Part shown: positions 35,562 through 37,824 of the stretch, in pieces | Numbering within the stretch: the first letter of the stretch is position 1 | Layout of the letters: every line of letters begins with the position of its first letter | Assembly (NCBI GenBank): GCA_945862465.1 | Contig: CAMAYO010000018.1 | Location: forward strand, 1-37,824 | DNA: 37,824 bases | Source: Pseudorhodobacter antarcticus | GTDB taxonomy: Bacteria > Pseudomonadota > Alphaproteobacteria > Rhodobacterales > Rhodobacteraceae | Direction: 5' to 3' | The notes under the pieces: generated by a model | Told to the model about the DNA's origin: nothing | The model's input: only the letters and a program-made list of their open reading frames with translations | The model's database searches: none | Position numbers and translations under genes: made by a program

Positions 35562-35600
35562 AATACAAACCAACGATTCTGGCTAGGCCGGAATCGTTGG
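35562..35600 (-). terminator. Hairpin/attenuator-like structure in the rpmC leader
   Basis: CCAACGATTC pairs with GAATCGTTGG, and the inner TGGC/GCCG extends the stem to about 14 pairs with a 3-base loop. On the minus strand it is followed by TTTGTATT. It could end transcription from brnTA or act as an attenuator for rpmC. It also lies right after the candidate promoter at 35608-35636, so it could be the 5' hairpin of that transcript. A weaker pairing, CACCAGA/TCTGGTG, lies closer to rpmC (35523-35557). Confidence 0.6.
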
Positions 35601-35607
35601 ATGCCGC

Positions 35608-35636
35608 GCAATACAGGATGGGGTGGGGTGTGGCAA
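35608..35636 (-). promoter_or_regulatory. Candidate promoter upstream of rpmC
   Basis: On the minus strand TTGCCA and TATTGC are separated by 17 bases. The -35 is close to consensus and the -10 weak. It would restart ribosomal transcription after the insertion. Confidence 0.35.
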
Positions 35637-35684
35637 GGGGGAAGATGGGGGTGAGAAACAGTGCATCATCATCTTGCAGGGGGC

Positions 35685-35704
35685 GGTGCGTGAAAACACG
35701 CACC
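35685..35704. repeat. GGTGCG palindrome, copy 3 (after brnA)
   Basis: An 8-base arm GGTGCGTG pairs with CACGCACC around AAAA. It directly abuts the brnA stop codon. The core arms match copies 1 and 2 but the centre differs. Confidence 0.8.
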
Positions 35705-35938
35705 CTACCGCAACCGCTCCGCGATCCACATCTTAATCACTGACTGGCGCGTTACGCCCAAATGGCGCGCCTCACGGTCAAGGCCTTCGACGACCCATGC
35801 CGGAAAATCCACATTCACGCGCCGCGCTTCTAGATTGGGGCGGCGGGCTTTGCTGAGGTCAAAATAGGCGCTGACATCTTCGCCGTTGTCGAACTTTTCG
35901 TCCAACTCTTGAGCCGTGATGATCTTAACTGCCGTCAT
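35705..35938 (-). CDS. brnA: BrnA-type antitoxin
   Basis: This 77-residue antitoxin has a C-terminal ribbon-helix-helix-like DNA-binding region (RRVNVDFPAWVVEGLDREA to QSVIKMWIAERLR) after an acidic N-terminal half. In this system the toxin gene comes first, as seen here. GGAGG lies eight bases before the ATG at 35938. The start overlaps brnT by 14 bases, so the antitoxin is translated in coupling with the toxin. Confidence 0.85.
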   Translation of the reverse strand: MTAVKIITAQELDEKFDNGEDVSAYFDLSKARRPNLEARRVNVDFPAWVVEGLDREARHLGVTRQSVIKMWIAERLR

Positions 35939-36194
35939 AATAGGCAACCTCCTCTTGCCGCGCCCTTCGAACCGATATGATCCGGACGGACGTACCCCGA
36001 AAGGTGCAGATCGCCGTCCAATGCTTGCCGTCGATCCTTCCAATAGCAAGAAAGCGCAACTCGCCGGCTAAGTTAACCTTCGACATAGACTCGGCTAAGC
36101 CCTCATCCTGCCAAAGCGCCTGCGCCTCAACAAAGTCTATGCCATGCTTGGCCTTGTTGCTGGCGCTTTTGATCGGATCAAACTCGAACCTCAT
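35925..36194 (-). CDS. brnT: BrnT family toxin
   Basis: This 89-residue toxin of the BrnT family (RelE-like fold ribonuclease) starts MRFEFDPIKSASNKAKHGIDF, then has the FLAIGRIDGKHWTAICTFRG core and the conserved RIISVRRARQEEVAYY. It is the first gene of the brnTA pair and has its own promoter/operator in the 37 bases upstream. It lies in the middle of the S10 ribosomal operon. Confidence 0.9.
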   Translation of the reverse strand: MRFEFDPIKSASNKAKHGIDFVEAQALWQDEGLAESMSKVNLAGELRFLAIGRIDGKHWTAICTFRGTSVRIISVRRARQEEVAYYDGS

Positions 36195-36199
36195 GGGCC

Positions 36200-36228
36200 A
36201 AAATAGGATAGAATCTATCCCCTTTCAA
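36200..36228 (-). promoter_or_regulatory. brnTA promoter with operator in the spacer
   Basis: On the minus strand TTGAAA (36223-36228) and TATTTT (36200-36205) are exactly 17 bases apart. A palindrome GGATAGA-N-TCTATCC fills the spacer (36206-36220), ideal for repression by BrnTA. The -10 ends only 5 bases before the brnT ATG, so transcription from it would give a leaderless or nearly leaderless mRNA. Confidence 0.6.
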
Positions 36229-36231
36229 CCC

Positions 36232-36855
36232 CTACTCCCATTCGTAGTTGAAGCTCACCGAGATGCGCTCTTCTTCGGCCATGTTCATCGGCACTTCGTG
36301 GCGCAGCCAGCTTTCCCACAGCAGCACTTCGCCCACATTGGGCTTCACATAGACAAAGCTTTGCAATTCCTGCGCGGCCTTTTTCAATCGCAAGGGGGCA
36401 TGCATCATCATGGGCAGGCGGGGATCTTCAAGCTTCAGGGCCGAGGTGCCCTTGGGCATCGAGACATAGGTTGTGCCAGAGATCACCGAATGCGGGTGGA
36501 TGTGGCTGGCGTGCATACCGCCTTGGGGCAGAATGTTGATCCAGAACGACCCACATTTCAGCTTTTTGTCGCCCAGATCAAAGCCTAAATCCTTGCAAAA
36601 GGCCGCAACGTGCTTGTCCAATGCCTTTTCCAGATCGGCAAAGATCGGAAAGCGCCACGGCAGGTCGTTGAGAGATGCATAGCTGGTGTAGCCCGGATAG
36701 CCATTGGCTTCGCACCATTCCTGCCCGGCCTCGTCATCGTCAGCGATGGCTTCGCAGGCGGCTTTCAGTTCCTCATAGTCGACCTTCTTCTTACCCAGTT
36801 CTTTCAACTCGGCGCGGTACAAGCGGGTGACGAACAGGGGGGCGATTTCGGCCAT
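36232..36855 (-). CDS. 2OG-Fe(II) oxygenase family protein
   Basis: This encodes 207 residues resembling the uncharacterised 2-oxoglutarate/Fe(II) oxygenases of the type often called 2OG-FeII_Oxy_5/TIGR02466. The double-stranded beta-helix core includes FWINILPQGG, then the histidine-rich HASHIHPHS (candidate metal ligands among H115, H118, H120), SGTTYVSMP, EDPR, a distal His in SWLRHEVPM (H186), and R197 in ERISVSF as the likely 2-oxoglutarate anchor. The start is one of two tandem ATGs (36858 or 36855), with AAAGGA overlapping the previous gene's stop. The gene lies between rplP and rpmC. Its substrate is unknown; modification of a ribosomal component is a hypothesis from location. Confidence 0.8.
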   Translation of the reverse strand: MAEIAPLFVTRLYRAELKELGKKKVDYEELKAACEAIADDDEAGQEWCEANGYPGYTSYASLNDLPWRFPIFADLEKALDKHVAAFCKDLGFDLGDKKLKCGSFWINILPQGGMHASHIHPHSVISGTTYVSMPKGTSALKLEDPRLPMMMHAPLRLKKAAQELQSFVYVKPNVGEVLLWESWLRHEVPMNMAEEERISVSFNYEWE

Positions 36856-36866
36856 CATTTGTCCTT

Positions 36867-37244
36867 TCAAGTCCGGCAGAATCCGGCTGAAGCCACATAA
36901 CCCGTCTCAACCTGGGCCTTCAATCCAGAACGGTCCAGCCAAGCGCGGATTTCCGGCGTTATAGGGCCGAGAAAGGTGACGTGCGACAGTGCCGCAACGC
37001 CGTGCAGCGCCGTCATCTCTGGCCAAGTCATTGAGATGTCGTGATGACCGATCCAAGCTTTGGGCGTGGCATAGTCGATCACTGCGCGGGCCAGACCCGC
37101 GTCGGCACTTACAAAGAACCAATAGGATAGCACCCCACGCTCGCCCTCAGCCTCGACCCTTGCAGCCAAAGCCGTGATGGCAGTTTTGAAATCAGCCACA
37201 GATCCGCGCAGAGTGTAGGTATTGAGAATGGTCAAACCAGCCAT
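36867..37244 (-). CDS. Small protein of unknown function, possibly dimeric alpha/beta-barrel-like
   Basis: This encodes 125 residues without signal peptide or membrane helix. The pattern of strand TILNTYTLRG, helix VADFKTAITALAARVEAEG and strand VLSYWFFVSADAG, then DYATPKAWIGHH, recalls antibiotic-biosynthesis-monooxygenase-like ferredoxin folds, but I cannot confirm the family. The ATG at 37244 follows the terminator after rplP and has GAGG upstream. Its stop TGA runs directly into the ribosome binding site of the oxygenase gene. The two are therefore probably co-translated and may work together. Confidence 0.65.
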   Translation of the reverse strand: MAGLTILNTYTLRGSVADFKTAITALAARVEAEGERGVLSYWFFVSADAGLARAVIDYATPKAWIGHHDISMTWPEMTALHGVAALSHVTFLGPITPEIRAWLDRSGLKAQVETGYVASAGFCRT

Positions 37245-37253
37245 CGAAGCCTC

Positions 37254-37288
37254 AAAAAGAAAAAGCCCCCACCGTTTCCGGCAGGGGC
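37254..37288 (-). terminator. Intrinsic terminator after rplP
   Basis: On the minus strand a GC-rich stem (outer GCCCC/GGGGC, inner CCG/CGG) encloses a short loop and is followed by TTTTTCTTTTT. It is a textbook rho-independent terminator, placed between rplP and the inserted genes, inside what is normally a continuous S10 operon. Confidence 0.8.
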
Positions 37289-37299
37289 AATTCTGTAGG

Positions 37300-37318
37300 G
37301 TGCGCATTCATTGCGCAC
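37300..37318. repeat. GGTGCG palindrome, diverged copy 4 (after rplP)
   Basis: GTGCGCA pairs with TGCGCAC around a 5-base loop, preceded by GTAGG as in copy 1. It ends 5 bases before the rplP stop codon. It is a diverged member of the palindrome family in this operon. Confidence 0.6.
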
Positions 37319-37323
37319 GACCA

Positions 37324-37737
37324 TTACCAGTCTTCGCGAACAACAACGCGGGTCAGGACCGGCAGTTTCATGGCGCCAAGACGCAGGGCTTCACGCGCGA
37401 TTTCGTCGGACACGCCGTCGATTTCGAACATGATCCGGCCCGGTTTCACCTTGGCCGCCCAATAGTCGATAGCCCCTTTACCTTTACCCATACGAACTTC
37501 GACGGGCTTGGCAGTGACCGGCACATCCGGGAAAATCCGGATCCAGACCCGGCCCTGACGCTTCATGTGGCGGGTGATCGCGCGGCGGGCCGCTTCGATC
37601 TGACGCGCCGTCACACGTTCCGGTTCGGTGGACTTCAGTCCATAGGACCCAAAGTTCAACATAGAGCCGCCTTTGGCTTCTCCATGAATGCGGCCTTTGA
37701 ACTGCTTGCGAAACTTAGTGCGCTTAGGTTGCAGCAT
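37324..37737 (-). CDS. rplP: 50S ribosomal protein L16
   Basis: This 137-residue protein starts [19 protein letters not shown], with [18 protein letters not shown] and [17 protein letters not shown]. Arg82 in VRMGKGKG corresponds to the E. coli L16 arginine hydroxylated by the oxygenase YcfD. It is followed by a palindrome and a terminator rather than by rpmC. Confidence 0.98.
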   Translation of the reverse strand: MLQPKRTKFRKQFKGRIHGEAKGGSMLNFGSYGLKSTEPERVTARQIEAARRAITRHMKRQGRVWIRIFPDVPVTAKPVEVRMGKGKGAIDYWAAKVKPGRIMFEIDGVSDEIAREALRLGAMKLPVLTRVVVREDW

Positions 37738-37749
37738 TTATCTTCTCCC

Positions 37750-37824
37750 TTACGCGCGTTCGCGGCGCGGTTGGCGCGGTGCAGCGCCTTCCTGCGATTC
37801 CGCCTGACGACGGTCATGGGCCTG
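37750..37824 (-). CDS. rpsC: 30S ribosomal protein S3, C-terminal end (partial)
   Basis: Only the last 24 codons are in the window (QAHDRRQAESQEGAAPRQPR, then RERA and TAA). The charged, disordered tail and the position 12 bases before rplP identify the C-terminus of S3. The gene continues beyond the window end. Confidence 0.85.
   Translation of the reverse strand, partial: QAHDRRQAESQEGAAPRQPRRERA

Overview
The window is chromosomal DNA from an alphaproteobacterium, almost certainly a member of the Rhodobacterales (Rhodobacteraceae). The evidence is the GC-rich coding style, the dapD-dapE pair, the rpmH-rnpA-yidD-yidC-engB-argB order, the rarA-crcB-rluC-ATP12 cluster, and the sequence character of the ribosomal proteins. 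I see no phage, insertion sequence, CRISPR array or rRNA gene. There is one tRNA gene.

Layout. Positions 1-2900 (+) hold a lysine/diaminopimelate operon: dapD, an unknown conserved gene, dapE and a GNAT acetyltransferase. Positions 2900-8060 (-) hold a tripartite-type efflux operon with two different adaptor (membrane fusion) proteins and one RND pump. A tRNA-Arg(ACG) with its own promoter and terminator follows. Positions 8385-11963 (-) encode an orphan histidine kinase, a MerA-like flavoprotein disulfide reductase and a TVP38/TMEM64 membrane protein. Positions 12208-18360 (mostly +) carry the ribosome and membrane biogenesis cluster rpmH-rnpA-yidD-yidC-engB-argB, interrupted by minus-strand genes for a DUF3833 lipoprotein and an SDR oxidoreductase. 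An Fe-S protein and a SixA-like phosphatase follow argB and overlap it translationally. Positions 19535-24896 (-) hold an amino-acid ABC transporter pair that lacks its permeases, then ATP12, rluC, crcB and rarA.

Positions 24981-37824 (-) contain almost the whole S10-spc-alpha ribosomal superoperon, read from a truncated rpsC down to rplQ: rpsC, rplP, rpmC, rpsQ, rplN, rplX, rplE, rpsN, rpsH, rplF, rplR, rpsE, rpmD, rplO, secY, adk, rpsM, rpsK, rpoA, rplQ. Gene order is canonical except at two junctions. Between rplP and rpmC sit a small alpha/beta-barrel-like protein, a 2-oxoglutarate/Fe(II) oxygenase and a BrnT/BrnA toxin-antitoxin pair. Between rpmD and rplO sits a VapB/VapC toxin-antitoxin pair. 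Both junctions begin with an intrinsic terminator, end with a plausible new promoter in front of the resumed ribosomal genes, and carry members of a short GGTGCG...CGCACC palindrome family.

The most interesting candidate is the oxygenase encoded just downstream of rplP. The only well-known bacterial ribosomal oxygenase (YcfD, a JmjC-type enzyme) hydroxylates L16 on an arginine that is conserved in this window's L16. A role for this unrelated oxygenase in ribosome modification is inference from position and family only.
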